Counted from the first letter of the stretch, positions 1 through 7,855 are shown. The stretch is DNA of 64,000 bases from Cryobacterium glucosi (GCF_004402235.1 NZ_SOFS01000038.1:27951-91950); one strand, 5' to 3'. The notes: a model not told the origin generated them from the letters alone. Numbers and translations are program-made.

Positions 1-197
1 TGGAGCCGGTTCTTCACGGTCTTTCCCTCGGGGACAGCGCCGAACAGCAGGGTCGGGTGCGCACCCTCGGCCGCGGCGAGTTCGAGCTCGTCGTCGCTCT
101 CGCCGACCACGATCCAGCCGAGAGCCTCCTGCCACCATCGCCCGAGCCCCTTCGGGTCGCGACAATCGACGACGACTTCTTCCCAGAACAGCGACAT
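1..197 (-). CDS. VOC-fold (glyoxalase-like) protein, 3' part missing
   Basis: The minus frame starts at an ATG at 197 and runs off the window edge, leaving about 65 N-terminal residues. It begins MSLFWEEVVVDCRDPKG and continues with GRWWQEALGW. This is the first beta-alpha unit of the VOC/glyoxalase-like fold, where 'DCRDP...L..WW...LGW' is typical of the actinobacterial glyoxalase-like family, and it ends near GKTVKNRLH, also usual in that family. VOC proteins include lyases, dioxygenases and antibiotic-binding proteins; this fragment cannot tell which. It lies downstream of the HxlR regulator and another VOC gene on the same strand, so the three may form one unit. Confidence 0.75.
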   Translation of the reverse strand, partial: MSLFWEEVVVDCRDPKGLGRWWQEALGWIVVGESDDELELAAAEGAHPTLLFGAVPEGKTVKNRL

Positions 198-279
198 GCC
201 GGACACACTACGCCGGGCCGCGACCCCAGGTCCAGACGCAGGGCATTCCGGGTGCAGCCGTAGCGGTACCGCGCTCGGC

Positions 280-921
280 TCAGGCGGCCAGGTGAAACGT
301 GCTCGCGAAGCGACCGAGGAGGGCACGGCGACCACGCAGCACCTCGACGACCCCGGTCTCGATCGCGCGCTCCGGGCCGAGCTCACCGGAAATGAGCCGG
401 CGGATGCCCGGACCAGCGGCGAAGGCGAGGTCGACGGGCCCATCACCGCGCGTCACATCGAGGGTGGAGCCGTCAACCCGGATCAGAAGCTCGGCATGAC
501 CGAACCGCGCTGCGTACGCGGTCGCCGGGAGCTGCTCCGCGACCTGCGGACGAAACGCGGTCCGGAGGTCCATCGTCATGGCGTCAGGGGTGATGACCTG
601 CTCCTCCCGCGGATCGCCCAGGGATTTGAATCCCCACGCCCCGAGTGCGAGCACCACGGGCTCGAGCTCGCGGCCGTACGGCGTCAGCTCGTAGACGATG
701 ACGCGCGAATGAGGCACCCGTCGGATGATGCCCGCCGCCTGCAGCTCCTTCAGCCGTGCGGCCAGGATGTTGCTCGGGATCCGAGCGAGTCCCCCGGCGA
801 GTTCGCCGTAGCGCCGCGGCCCGACGAGCAGGTCGCGGACGATGAGCAGGGCCCAGCGCTCTCCCACAAGCTCCAGGCCTCGCGTGACGCCACCGTATTG
901 ACCATAGTCGCGTGCGGCCAT
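280..921 (-). CDS. HxlR-type winged-helix transcriptional regulator with C-terminal extension
   Basis: The protein has 213 residues. Residues 1-100 are an HxlR/MarR-like winged helix: CxxxA is absent at the N-terminus, but 'VGERWALLIVRDLLVGPRRY', 'LARIPSNILAARLKELQ' and 'YELTPYGRELEPVV' match the family. HxlR proteins usually have 100-150 residues. The extra 100 residues (about 110-213) look like the SCP2/sterol-carrier-like ligand domain found in a subset of actinobacterial HxlR proteins. It starts 5 bp after the stop of the VOC gene upstream, so the two are almost certainly cotranscribed, and the regulator may sense that enzyme's substrate. A palindrome at 1402-1418 is the likely operator. 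The family call is firm; the ligand is unknown. Confidence 0.88.
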   Translation of the reverse strand: MAARDYGQYGGVTRGLELVGERWALLIVRDLLVGPRRYGELAGGLARIPSNILAARLKELQAAGIIRRVPHSRVIVYELTPYGRELEPVVLALGAWGFKSLGDPREEQVITPDAMTMDLRTAFRPQVAEQLPATAYAARFGHAELLIRVDGSTLDVTRGDGPVDLAFAAGPGIRRLISGELGPERAIETGVVEVLRGRRALLGRFASTFHLAA

Positions 922-926
922 CGACC

Positions 927-1361
927 TCAGTCCTGCTGATTCGCGAAGGCTTCGGGGCCCTGAGCGGCTGCTACCGGGTCCATCCAGCCGAACTCGAGGA
1001 AGTTGCCGTCGGGGTCGTTCAGCTGGCGCTGGTACATGAAGCCGTAGTCCGAGGCCGGTTTGGGCTCAGAGCCTCCAGCGGCGACGCCGTCGGTGACGGC
1101 CTTGTCGACCGCCTCGCGACTGTCCAGGAAGATCGCGGTCGACACGGAGGGGTTCACGGCCGGATCTCCGATCGGAAGGTCGGTGAAGGTCTGAAAGTAC
1201 TCGCGGACAAGGATCATAAAGTAGCTGTGGTCTTCTTCGACGACGACGCAGGCCGCGTTGTGGTCCGAGAAGGCCGGGTTGATGGTGAATCCGAGCGCCG
1301 TGTAGAACGCCTTTGCGCGCTCCAGGTCGGTCACCGGCAGGTTGACGAACATCGCGGTCAT
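927..1361 (-). CDS. VOC family protein (lactoylglutathione lyase-like)
   Basis: This 144-residue protein has two VOC half-repeats. The first is 'MFVNLPVTDLERAKAFYTAL'; the second ends in 'YQRQLNDPDGNFLEFGWMDP', which carries the usual Asp-Pro-[D/E]-Gly-Asn and the metal-ligand-type Glu. The sequence resembles the YP_-type 'glyoxalase/bleomycin resistance/extradiol dioxygenase' group (AIFLDSREAVD, SDYGFMYQR). The exact reaction is unknown. The ATG at 1361 is preceded by AAGGAGACACG, a good ribosome-binding site. It is the first gene of a VOC-hxlR unit, and the promoter region 1362-1596 is shared with the divergent GH2 gene. Confidence 0.85.
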   Translation of the reverse strand: MTAMFVNLPVTDLERAKAFYTALGFTINPAFSDHNAACVVVEEDHSYFMILVREYFQTFTDLPIGDPAVNPSVSTAIFLDSREAVDKAVTDGVAAGGSEPKPASDYGFMYQRQLNDPDGNFLEFGWMDPVAAAQGPEAFANQQD

Positions 1362-1401
1362 CGTGTCTCCTTGTAGAGGTTCCCATGTGGACTGACGTCA
1401 T

Positions 1402-1418
1402 ACTTGCAAAAAACAAGT
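1402..1418. promoter_or_regulatory. Candidate HxlR operator (ACTTG-N7-CAAGT)
   Basis: There is a perfect 5-bp inverted repeat, ACTTG at 1402-1406 and CAAGT at 1414-1418, around an A-rich spacer, 41 bp upstream of the VOC-hxlR start. HxlR/YodB-type regulators bind AT-rich palindromes of this size and often control themselves. The assignment rests on position and symmetry only. Confidence 0.45.
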
Positions 1419-1476
1419 GTGCTGTCAAGGCCTCTGTCGTGCCCTTCCGGACGCGAGCGCTCAGCCCGCCCCAGCG

Positions 1477-1496
1477 CACCCCGGTCTACCGGGGTG
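1477..1496. promoter_or_regulatory. Perfect inverted repeat upstream of the beta-mannosidase gene
   Basis: The 20-bp segment CACCCCGGTCTACCGGGGTG has 9-bp arms and a 2-bp centre. It lies 100 bp before the GH2 start codon. It could be an operator (LacI-type sites have a CpG-centred palindrome, which this lacks) or an RNA hairpin. No T-tract follows it on either strand, so a terminator is less likely. Confidence 0.4.
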
Positions 1497-1596
1497 GCGG
1501 CGTCGTGTCGTAACGTAGGCGATATGACGATCTCGCCCGGATTTCAGATTCCTGATTTCACCCATCCGGGCGTCGTCGGGTCGCTGCCGCCACATC

Positions 1597-4164
1597 ATGA
1601 CTGACACCACCATCCAGGCCGTCGTGCCCACGAGTCACCCGATCCGACGCCTCCTCGCCGACTGGACCGTCACCGCGCTCGACGGCCCTGTCCCCCGGGC
1701 CGTGCGCCAGCACACAATTCCGGCAAGCGTTCCCGGGTCGGTGCACACCGACCTCCTCGCCGCGGGCCTCATCCCCGACCCGTACCTCGACGGCAATGAG
1801 CAGTTGCTCGGCTGGATCGGACTCACCGACTGGCGATACACGACGACCTTCGTCTGGCAGCCGAACAGCAGCACCCAGAGCGAGATCGTCTTCGACGGTC
1901 TCGACACGATCGCGACGGTTGAACTCAACGGCCACCGGATCGGCGTGACCAGGAATATGCACCGCCGTTACCGATTCGACCTGCGCACCCATCTGCGCGC
2001 CGGCCTGAACGAGCTCGCCGTCACGTTCTCCTCTCCGATCCGGGCCGCGGATGCCGCCAGCCTCGAACTCGGCTATCGCCCGCACGTGAACCACCACCCG
2101 TACAACGCGATCCGCAAGATGGCCTGCAGCTTCGGCTGGGACTGGGGCATCGACACGAGCACATCGGGCATCTGGCGCCCGGTCGCCCTCGAATGCTGGG
2201 CGACGGCGCGGATCGAGTCCGTGCGCCCGATCGCCACCGTGGACACCCTTGTCCGGGCAGACGGGACGGCCCGGCACTCGGGCACGGTCGCCGTGCACGT
2301 CGAGGTCGCCCGGGCGAGCGACGCAGATCTCATCGTGACGGCATCCGTCGGAGGCGTGACCGGCTCGGCCACTCTGAACGCGGGCCAGACGAGCGCGGTC
2401 GTGACGCTGCAGGTTGCCGAGGTGTCGCGGTGGTGGCCGCGGGGCTACGGCGAGCAGCCGCTCTATGCCGTCGACGTGACGTTGCACGATTCGGGCGCGG
2501 ACGACGCCGAAGCACTCGAACTCGATTCGGCACACCGGCGCGTGGGCTTCCGTACCGTGTCGTTCGACACCGAGCCGGATGCCACAGGGACACCGTTCAC
2601 GATCGCCGTCAACGGGCACCCGGTCTTCGTTCGCGGGGCCAACTGGATCCCCGACGACTCCTTTCCGCACCGGGTCGACCGGGACCGGTACCGGGACCGC
2701 ATCGAGCAGGCCGAATTCGCCAACATCAACCTGCTCCGGGTCTGGGGCGGCGGCATCTTCGAGGCCGACGACTTCTTCGAGCTCTGCGACGACCGCGGCA
2801 TGCTCACGTGGCAGGACTTCCTTCTCGCCTGCGCCGCCTACTCCGAAGAGGCGCCCCTGTTCGGCGAGATCGAAGCGGAGGCCCGCGACAACGTGGCCAG
2901 GCTGGCGTCGCACCCATCGCTGATCGTGCTCAACGGCAACAACGAGAACCTCTGGGGCCACGAGGAGTGGAACTGGAAGACGAGACTGGATGGCAAGACC
3001 TGGGGCGCGGGCTACTACTACGAGCTCTTCCCGCGCATCGTGGCCGAACTGGCGCCGCACATCGGATACACGCCGGGAAGCCCGTTCACCCCGGGCGGCA
3101 TCGACGGTCTCGGCCGTGACGGAACACTCACGCCGAACGATGCGAACAACGGCACGATGCACATCTGGGACCTGTGGAACCAGCGCGACTACCCCGCCTA
3201 CCGTGAGTACACGCCCCGCTTCGTAGCGGAATTCGGCTGGCAGGGCCCACCGACCTGGTCGACCATGCGCGCATCGATCAGCGACTCCCCGCTCACTCCC
3301 GAGTCCCCCGGCATGCTGGTGCACCAGAAGGCGATGGAGGGCAACGTGAAGCTCACCGACGGCCTGCTCGCCCACTACCCGTTGCCCGACGACATCGACG
3401 ACTGGCACTGGGCGATGTCGCTCAACCAGGCCAACGCCATCGGCACCGCCATCGAACACTTCCGTTCCCTGCAACCGCACTGCATGGGCAGCGTCGTCTG
3501 GCAGCTCAACGACTGCTGGCCGGTCACGTCCTGGGCGGCCGTCGACGGCTATGGGCGGCCCAAGCCGCTGCTCTACGCGATCCGCCACGCCTACGCCGAC
3601 AGACTGGTGACCATTCAACCGCGCGCGGGGGGAACGCTGGCCGCGGTCGTCGTCAACGACGAGGCTTCACCCTGGTCGGGCGAGCTCATCGTCCGACGCC
3701 TCACAGACGCGGGAATCGTGCTGGCCGAGCACGCGGAACGGGTCACCCTGCCCGCGCGGTCCACGGTGACCGTGCCGCTGCCCGCATCCGTCTCCGCGAC
3801 AACGGATGCGGCAGCGGAACTCCTCCGGGCCGAGCTCAGCGGGGTGCGTGGCCACTGGTTCTTCGCCGAGCCCCGCGACACCCGGCTCGGTGCCCCGTCG
3901 TTGTCTTCGTCACTCGAACGGGTCCCGAACGGCTACCTGCTCACGGTGACGGCCGCAACGCTCACCCGCGATCTTGCCGTCCTGGTGGACAAGGTAGACC
4001 AGTCCGCCCGGGTCGACGACATGCTGATCACACTGCTCGCGGGCGAAAGTGCGGTGTTCAGCATCCGCTCCACGGTCGAGCTGGACTGTGCGACCCTGAC
4101 GGCACCGACGGTGCTGCGCAGCGCGAACCAGCTTGTGCGGCCGAGATCCCGCCGACGAGGATGA
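1597..4164 (+). CDS. Beta-mannosidase, glycoside hydrolase family 2
   Basis: The 855-residue protein has the domain order of GH2 beta-mannosidases: an N-terminal jelly-roll sugar-binding domain (about 15-190, with 'SVPGSVHTDLLAAGLIPDPY' and 'NHHPYNAIRKMACSFGWDWG'), an Ig-like domain, a TIM barrel (about 310-640) and C-terminal beta domains. The acid/base Glu is E450 in 'LNGNNENLWG'; the nucleophile is E545 in 'FVAEFGWQGP'. Both spacings fit the family. There is no signal peptide, so it probably acts in the cytoplasm on imported mannosides. No sugar transporter or LacI regulator is adjacent. The stop codon lies at the very edge of the duplicated segment 4161-4336, so the last few residues (PRSRRRG) may be a junction product. 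Confidence 0.93.
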   Translation: MTDTTIQAVVPTSHPIRRLLADWTVTALDGPVPRAVRQHTIPASVPGSVHTDLLAAGLIPDPYLDGNEQLLGWIGLTDWRYTTTFVWQPNSSTQSEIVFDGLDTIATVELNGHRIGVTRNMHRRYRFDLRTHLRAGLNELAVTFSSPIRAADAASLELGYRPHVNHHPYNAIRKMACSFGWDWGIDTSTSGIWRPVALECWATARIESVRPIATVDTLVRADGTARHSGTVAVHVEVARASDADLIVTASVGGVTGSATLNAGQTSAVVTLQVAEVSRWWPRGYGEQPLYAVDVTLHDSGADDAEALELDSAHRRVGFRTVSFDTEPDATGTPFTIAVNGHPVFVRGANWIPDDSFPHRVDRDRYRDRIEQAEFANINLLRVWGGGIFEADDFFELCDDRGMLTWQDFLLACAAYSEEAPLFGEIEAEARDNVARLASHPSLIVLNGNNENLWGHEEWNWKTRLDGKTWGAGYYYELFPRIVAELAPHIGYTPGSPFTPGGIDGLGRDGTLTPNDANNGTMHIWDLWNQRDYPAYREYTPRFVAEFGWQGPPTWSTMRASISDSPLTPESPGMLVHQKAMEGNVKLTDGLLAHYPLPDDIDDWHWAMSLNQANAIGTAIEHFRSLQPHCMGSVVWQLNDCWPVTSWAAVDGYGRPKPLLYAIRHAYADRLVTIQPRAGGTLAAVVVNDEASPWSGELIVRRLTDAGIVLAEHAERVTLPARSTVTVPLPASVSATTDAAAELLRAELSGVRGHWFFAEPRDTRLGAPSLSSSLERVPNGYLLTVTAATLTRDLAVLVDKVDQSARVDDMLITLLAGESAVFSIRSTVELDCATLTAPTVLRSANQLVRPRSRRRG

Positions 4165-4336
4165 GTGCCGCCGCTGGGACTCAGACCCACACTGTGACGA
4201 TTTCAAGTCGTCTGCCTCTGCCATTGGGCTACGGGGCGCGTCCGAGTGCATCCGCGCTGAGCGAACTCAGTCCGAACAGACTCCGACGCTTCAAGCGCAG
4301 GTACCGCCGGAGCAGCCGCTTACCAGGCGGGCGTGG
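4161..4336. repeat. Direct repeat copy A (decayed tRNA, upstream hairpin and ndh 3'-end remnant)
   Basis: This segment aligns with 6161-6339 over its whole length with roughly 90% identity by eye and a few 1-3 bp indels. It contains, in the same order, the tRNA-like sequence, the CTGAG-TTCG-CTCAG hairpin (4257-4270), and a short remnant of the 3' end of the NADH dehydrogenase gene (around 4320-4336). Sequence to the left (4150-4160) does not match 6150-6160, so the left boundary is sharp. It is the worn copy: its tRNA no longer folds properly. Confidence 0.85.
4166..4237 (-). pseudogene. Decayed tRNA copy (anticodon loop TGA)
   Basis: This is homologous to the intact tRNA at 6168-6240. The anticodon stem is kept, but the loop reads CTTGAAA (anticodon TGA instead of TAA). 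The T loop is TCTGAGT instead of TTCGAGT, the first T-stem pair is lost, the 5' acceptor strand is one base short, and the 3' strand has a C in the middle of the G run. It starts 2 bp after the beta-mannosidase stop codon. These changes make a functional tRNA unlikely. Confidence 0.8.
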
Positions 4337-4420
4337 CCGGGACCCAAGACTGGCCAGGGCCAGCCCGAAGCAGTCGTCGGAACCGGGCATCCGCGGTCGT
4401 TCCGGAGCAGACAAGCACCC

Positions 4421-5488
4421 CTACTGCCGCGCGCCCAGCGCACTGAACGGAGCCGGGGCAGACGTTGGCCACCTGTCCTGGTGACGTCGTCGATCCAGGT
4501 GGATTCCGGCGAGCATACACCGGATGGAACCGCCGGCCAGTTCTATCGTCGGCACGTCCACGGGCACAAGACGGCAGGACTCCTCGAGTGTTTCCCGCTG
4601 GCGTTCCGTCAACGCCGTGAACGCCCGACGGGACAGCGCGAGGATCCTGCCCCGGTCTCCCTCGAGTTCGATGGCGTTACCGCAGAATTCCTTGATCTGG
4701 GCGGACGACAATTCGATGACGGTGCGGCCCGAAGACGTCAGACGCTCAACGACCTCGTCACGACGATCGCGCGAAGTCATGAGCTCAAGCCCGATCAATG
4801 CGAACCGGGTCCCCACACACATCATCACGTTGGTGTGGTAAATCGGGATACCCGAATCATCGACGGCGTCGAAAACCAACGGTTCGTAGCCGAAGTTGGT
4901 GCAGAAGCGTTCGAGGGCGACAGGATCCGCACGCTGTGACCTGGCCACATAGGCGACTCTGCTGACGTGGTCGAGTACCATCGCACCGGTGCCTTCGAGG
5001 TAGATCCCGTCGAATTCGAGGCCGGAGTAGTCGATCACGTCCTGCACGCGATAGTTCTGTTTGAGCAGTTCCAGGATGTCCTGGCGACGTTCCGTGCGGC
5101 GGTTGGGCGTGCGCATCGGATAGACGGCGATATGGCCGCCGGCGTGGGTGGAAAACCAGTTGTTGGGGAAGACGCTGTCGGGACGGCCCTCGTGCTCGTC
5201 CTCGAAGAGGTGCACGGTGATTCCATTGGCGCGCAGGGTCTCGGCCACGACGGTCACTTCGCCGTGGGCCGTGTGGTGATGTTCGTTCAGGTTCGACAGG
5301 TCGACGAGCGGCTGGAACGTGTTGTCATCGGCGGTTTGAGAGTTGGGCGTGAACCGGTGCGGACGGATGAGGACGACCGTGCCCGGTGACTGAACCGACA
5401 CGACGGTCAGACCCTGGTGAAGACGTGGGCTGGAATGGGTAGACTCCCGGACACGCGGCTCCGGGAGCTGTTGGTCATTTCTGCGCAC
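4421..5488 (-). CDS. ctlX: CtlX-like amidinotransferase-fold hydrolase (citrulline utilisation / arginine deiminase-related)
   Basis: The protein has 355 residues and belongs to the guanidino-group-modifying fold (arginine deiminase, dimethylargininase, CtlX). Typical segments are 'FPNNWFSTHAGG', 'YLEGTGAMVLDH', 'IPIYHTNVMMCVGTRFALIG' with the catalytic His, and 'LAGGSIRCMLAGIHL' with the catalytic Cys (C324). CtlX-type enzymes are linked to citrulline or arginine catabolism; the actual substrate is not shown by the sequence. The first 30 residues are not typical, and a GTG at 5401, just before 'SVQSPGTVVLIRP', is a possible alternative start. It is divergent from an Lrp/AsnC regulator, the normal arrangement for a regulator and its amino-acid catabolic target. 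The pair sits between the two repeat copies. Confidence 0.85.
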   Translation of the reverse strand: MRRNDQQLPEPRVRESTHSSPRLHQGLTVVSVQSPGTVVLIRPHRFTPNSQTADDNTFQPLVDLSNLNEHHHTAHGEVTVVAETLRANGITVHLFEDEHEGRPDSVFPNNWFSTHAGGHIAVYPMRTPNRRTERRQDILELLKQNYRVQDVIDYSGLEFDGIYLEGTGAMVLDHVSRVAYVARSQRADPVALERFCTNFGYEPLVFDAVDDSGIPIYHTNVMMCVGTRFALIGLELMTSRDRRDEVVERLTSSGRTVIELSSAQIKEFCGNAIELEGDRGRILALSRRAFTALTERQRETLEESCRLVPVDVPTIELAGGSIRCMLAGIHLDRRRHQDRWPTSAPAPFSALGARQ

Positions 5489-5551
5489 TGCACCACTCGG
5501 CGCCTCCTTCGATCAGGATTCCAACGCTACGGTGCGCGAATACGTCATCGA

Positions 5552-5569
5552 TAGTGGATTTTCCCACTA
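5552..5569. promoter_or_regulatory. Candidate Lrp/AsnC operator between ctlX and its regulator
   Basis: TAGTGGATTTTCCCACTA has perfect 6-bp arms (5552-5557 and 5564-5569) around an AT-rich 6-bp centre. This is close to the usual 15-18 bp AT-centred palindrome of Lrp/AsnC proteins. It lies in the 130-bp divergent region between ctlX (start 5488) and the regulator (start 5621). Confidence 0.5.
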
Positions 5570-5620
5570 ATTACGATGAGGAATTGCACACTTTGCATAC
5601 CCGAGCCGTACTCTATGCGT

Positions 5621-6064
5621 ATGCCCCTGGATGACCTCGACCACAGGCTGATCAGTCTGCTCCGGGTGAACGGGCGAGAACCAGTCGCTGCACTCGCTCG
5701 TGAGCTCGGCGTGACCCGCTCCACCGTCGACAATCGATTGGCCCGTCTTGTGCAGTCGGGCACTGTCGTGGGGTTCTCCATCCGGGTGCGTGAGGACCAG
5801 GATCCGGGCGTGGTGCAGGCCATCTCGTTCATCGAGGTAGAGGGTCGGGCGACGAGTGACGTCATCCGGGCCCTGCGCGGCTATCCGGAGGTCAGTTCGC
5901 TGCACACGACCAACGGGGCCTGGGACCTCGTCGCCGAGTTGCGCACCGCTGACCTGGGCGAGTTCGACCGGCTCCTTGGACGAATCCGTTCCATCCCCGG
6001 TGTCCTCAACAGCGAGACCAGTCTCCTGCTCAGCTCCGTCTCCGAGCGTGCCGTCGGCGCCTGA
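5621..6064 (+). CDS. Lrp/AsnC family transcriptional regulator
   Basis: From ATG 5621 the protein has 147 residues. The N-terminal winged HTH reads 'LDDLDHRLISLLRVNGREPV...ALARELGVTRSTVDNRLARL'. It is followed by the RAM ligand domain (about 65-145, 'FIEVEGRATSDVIRALRGYP', 'GAWDLVAELRTADLGEFDRL'). Lrp proteins form dimers or octamers and respond to amino acids. A second ATG at 5615 (MRMPLDD) is equally possible; the family normally starts just before the 'LDDLD' segment. As the divergent neighbour of ctlX it likely responds to arginine, citrulline or a related amino acid; this is inferred from context. Confidence 0.9.
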   Translation: MPLDDLDHRLISLLRVNGREPVAALARELGVTRSTVDNRLARLVQSGTVVGFSIRVREDQDPGVVQAISFIEVEGRATSDVIRALRGYPEVSSLHTTNGAWDLVAELRTADLGEFDRLLGRIRSIPGVLNSETSLLLSSVSERAVGA

Positions 6065-6167
6065 CCCGCCGATCGCCTTCGACGTCATCGTCGGTGGAGA
6101 GAAGCGTGTCGGCCTGGGAGAGTCCGCCGAGTCCGGCCTCAGTCGGAAGTTCGGTGCCGGATGATGG

Positions 6168-6240
6168 TGCCCCCGCTGGGACTCGAACCCAGACTGTGAC
6201 GATTTTAAGTCGTCTGCCTCTGCCATTGGGCTACGGGGGC
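6168..6240 (-). tRNA. tRNA with anticodon UAA (Leu by codon), short variable loop
   Basis: The minus strand folds into a full 73-nt cloverleaf. The acceptor is GCCCCCG/CGGGGGC with discriminator A. The D arm is GCC/GGC. The anticodon arm is GACGA-CTTAAAA-TCGTC with anticodon TAA. The variable loop is only 5 nt (ACAGT), and the T arm is CTGGG-TTCGAGT-CCCAG. Anticodon UAA reads the Leu codon UUA, but bacterial tRNA-Leu normally has a long variable arm, and this body looks more like a class I tRNA such as tRNA-Lys. The Leu label therefore follows the anticodon only. No CCA is encoded after A73. Confidence 0.85.
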
Positions 6241-6259
6241 GCGTCCGAGTACATCCGGG

Positions 6260-6273
6260 CTGAGCGAACTCAG
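6260..6273 (-). promoter_or_regulatory. UUCG-loop hairpin between ndh and the tRNA
   Basis: On the minus strand CTGAGTTCGCTCAG forms a 5-bp stem closed by a TTCG loop, between the ndh stop (6323) and the tRNA (6240). Weaker palindromes flank it (ACGCTTGAAGCGT). It could end ndh transcription or take part in tRNA leader processing. It is conserved in repeat copy A at 4257-4270. Confidence 0.4.
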
Positions 6274-6322
6274 TCCGAACAGACTCCGACGCTTCAAGCG
6301 TAGGTGCTGCCGGAGCAGCCGC

Positions 6323-7855
6323 TTACTTGACGGGCGTGGTCGCCTCGGTCGCGGCATCCGCTGCCACGATCGCCGGTGCGGCGGCGGGAGCCTTGACCGG
6401 CGTCTTGCGCGGCGCGCGGGGCGCCGTGACCTTGGCGGCGGGGGCTGCCGCGGCAGCCGCTGCCGGCACGGTGACCGGTGCCGGGGGCGTGACCGCAGCG
6501 GATGCGGCCTTCGCCGGCGCCGCGGCACCCGCGGCGGGCTTCGGGCGGGAGGCGAACTCGACGAACACGGCGCGCGGGGTCTCGACGGCGGCGAGGGACA
6601 CGATGTCGCGACCGAGGAAGAAGTTGTTCACCCAGCCCCAGACGACGCGCAGCTTGCGCTCCCAGCTCGGCATGGCGAGGCCGTGGTAGCCGCGGTGCGC
6701 GATCCAGGCCAGCGGGCCCTTGATGGCCAGTTTGCCGGACTGGAAGACACCCTGTCCGACACCGAGACCGGCGACGGCGCCCAGGTTCTTGTGGATGTAG
6801 TCCTTGGGGCCCTCGCCGCGGAGGACGGCGACGATGTTCTTGGCCATGAGCTTGCCCTGACGCACGGCGTGCTGGGCGTTGGGAACGCAGAAGCCGCCCA
6901 CTCCCCCGCCACTGAGGTCGGGGACGGCGGTGATGTCGCCGGCGCCCCAGGCGTCTTCGATGATCTCGTCTGCGGTGCCGACGCGGAGGTCGGGGCGCAC
7001 CTGCAGGCGGCCGCGCTCCTCGATGGGGAGGTCGGTGTGACGCACGATGCCGGGGTTCGCCATCACGCCAGCAGTCCAGACGATCAGGTCGGTCTCGAAC
7101 TTCTCGCCGGTGGAGAGCTCGACGACACCGTCGACGGCGCTCGTCAGCTGGGTGTTGAGGTGGATCTTCGCACCGCGCTTGTCGAGGTTGTCGATGACCC
7201 AGAGGCTCGTCGGCACGGACACCTCTGGCATGATCCGGCCCATCGCCTCGACGAGGTGGAACTGGATGTCGTCGAACCCGATCTGCGGGTAGGACTTGAG
7301 CAGCGAGGTCGCGAACGAGCGCAGTTCGGCGAAGACCTCGATGCCGGCGAAGCCGCCGCCGATGACGACGAAGGTGAGCAGGCGGTCGCGCTCGGGTCCG
7401 GCGGGGAGCAGGGAGGCCTTGTCGAAGTTGGTGAGCACGGTGTCGCGGATGGCGACGGCTTCCTCGATGGTCTTGAGTCCGAGCGCCTGGTCGGCGACCC
7501 CGGGGATCGGGAAGGTGCGCGAGACGGCTCCTGCGGTGACGACGACGATGTCGTAGTTGAACTCATACGGCTCGCCGACCGGCGGGGTGATCGTCGCGGT
7601 CTTCGACGCGTGGTCGATGTGGGTGACCTTCGCGGTGACGACGTTCGTCTTCGAGAGGTGGCGACGGTGCGCGACCACGGCGTGGCGGGCTTCGATCGAG
7701 CCGGCGGCAACCTCGGGGAGGAAGGGCTGGTAGGTCATGTACGGGAGGGGGTCGACCATGGTGACCTCGGCCTCGCCTTTTCGCAGCCACTTCTCAAGCT
7801 TCCAGGCGGTGTAGAAGCCCGCGTAGCCGCCACCGACAATGAGAATTTTTGGCAC
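6323..7855 (-). CDS. ndh: Type II NADH:quinone oxidoreductase (NDH-2)
   Basis: The chosen start is the GTG at 7855, 9 nt after AGGAGG; it gives 510 residues. Residues 4-13 (ILIVGGGYAG) are the FAD Rossmann motif, and a second dinucleotide motif, 'VVIGGGFAGIEVFAEL' (about 160-175), binds NADH. 'AGVMANPG' and 'GDITAVPDLSGGG' are typical NDH-2 segments. NDH-2 passes electrons from NADH to menaquinone at the inner face of the membrane without pumping protons. The last 75 residues are a low-complexity Ala/Pro/Lys tail, common in actinobacterial NDH-2 but unusually long. It is 37 bp downstream of the subtilase gene and may be read through from it. Its final codons lie inside repeat copy B. Confidence 0.92.
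   Translation of the reverse strand: MPKILIVGGGYAGFYTAWKLEKWLRKGEAEVTMVDPLPYMTYQPFLPEVAAGSIEARHAVVAHRRHLSKTNVVTAKVTHIDHASKTATITPPVGEPYEFNYDIVVVTAGAVSRTFPIPGVADQALGLKTIEEAVAIRDTVLTNFDKASLLPAGPERDRLLTFVVIGGGFAGIEVFAELRSFATSLLKSYPQIGFDDIQFHLVEAMGRIMPEVSVPTSLWVIDNLDKRGAKIHLNTQLTSAVDGVVELSTGEKFETDLIVWTAGVMANPGIVRHTDLPIEERGRLQVRPDLRVGTADEIIEDAWGAGDITAVPDLSGGGVGGFCVPNAQHAVRQGKLMAKNIVAVLRGEGPKDYIHKNLGAVAGLGVGQGVFQSGKLAIKGPLAWIAHRGYHGLAMPSWERKLRVVWGWVNNFFLGRDIVSLAAVETPRAVFVEFASRPKPAAGAAAPAKAASAAVTPPAPVTVPAAAAAAAPAAKVTAPRAPRKTPVKAPAAAPAIVAADAATEATTPVK

Larger units (their letters stand above)
6161..6339. repeat. Direct repeat copy B (intact tRNA, upstream hairpin, end of ndh)
   Basis: This is the intact partner of 4161-4336, exactly 2000 bp to the right. 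It includes tRNA 6168-6240, the structured 80-bp stretch upstream of the tRNA, and the last 17 bases of ndh. Because copy B overlaps a conserved gene, it is probably the original and copy A the duplicate. Recombination between the copies would delete ctlX, its regulator and one tRNA copy. Confidence 0.85.

Noticed and set aside
1558..3618. Long open frame antisense to the beta-mannosidase gene
   Set aside because: High-GC codon bias opens the complementary frame; the product has no family features while the sense frame is a full GH2 enzyme with both catalytic residues.
4166..4237. Second functional tRNA
   Set aside because: T loop, T stem and acceptor stem are damaged; it is a decayed copy.
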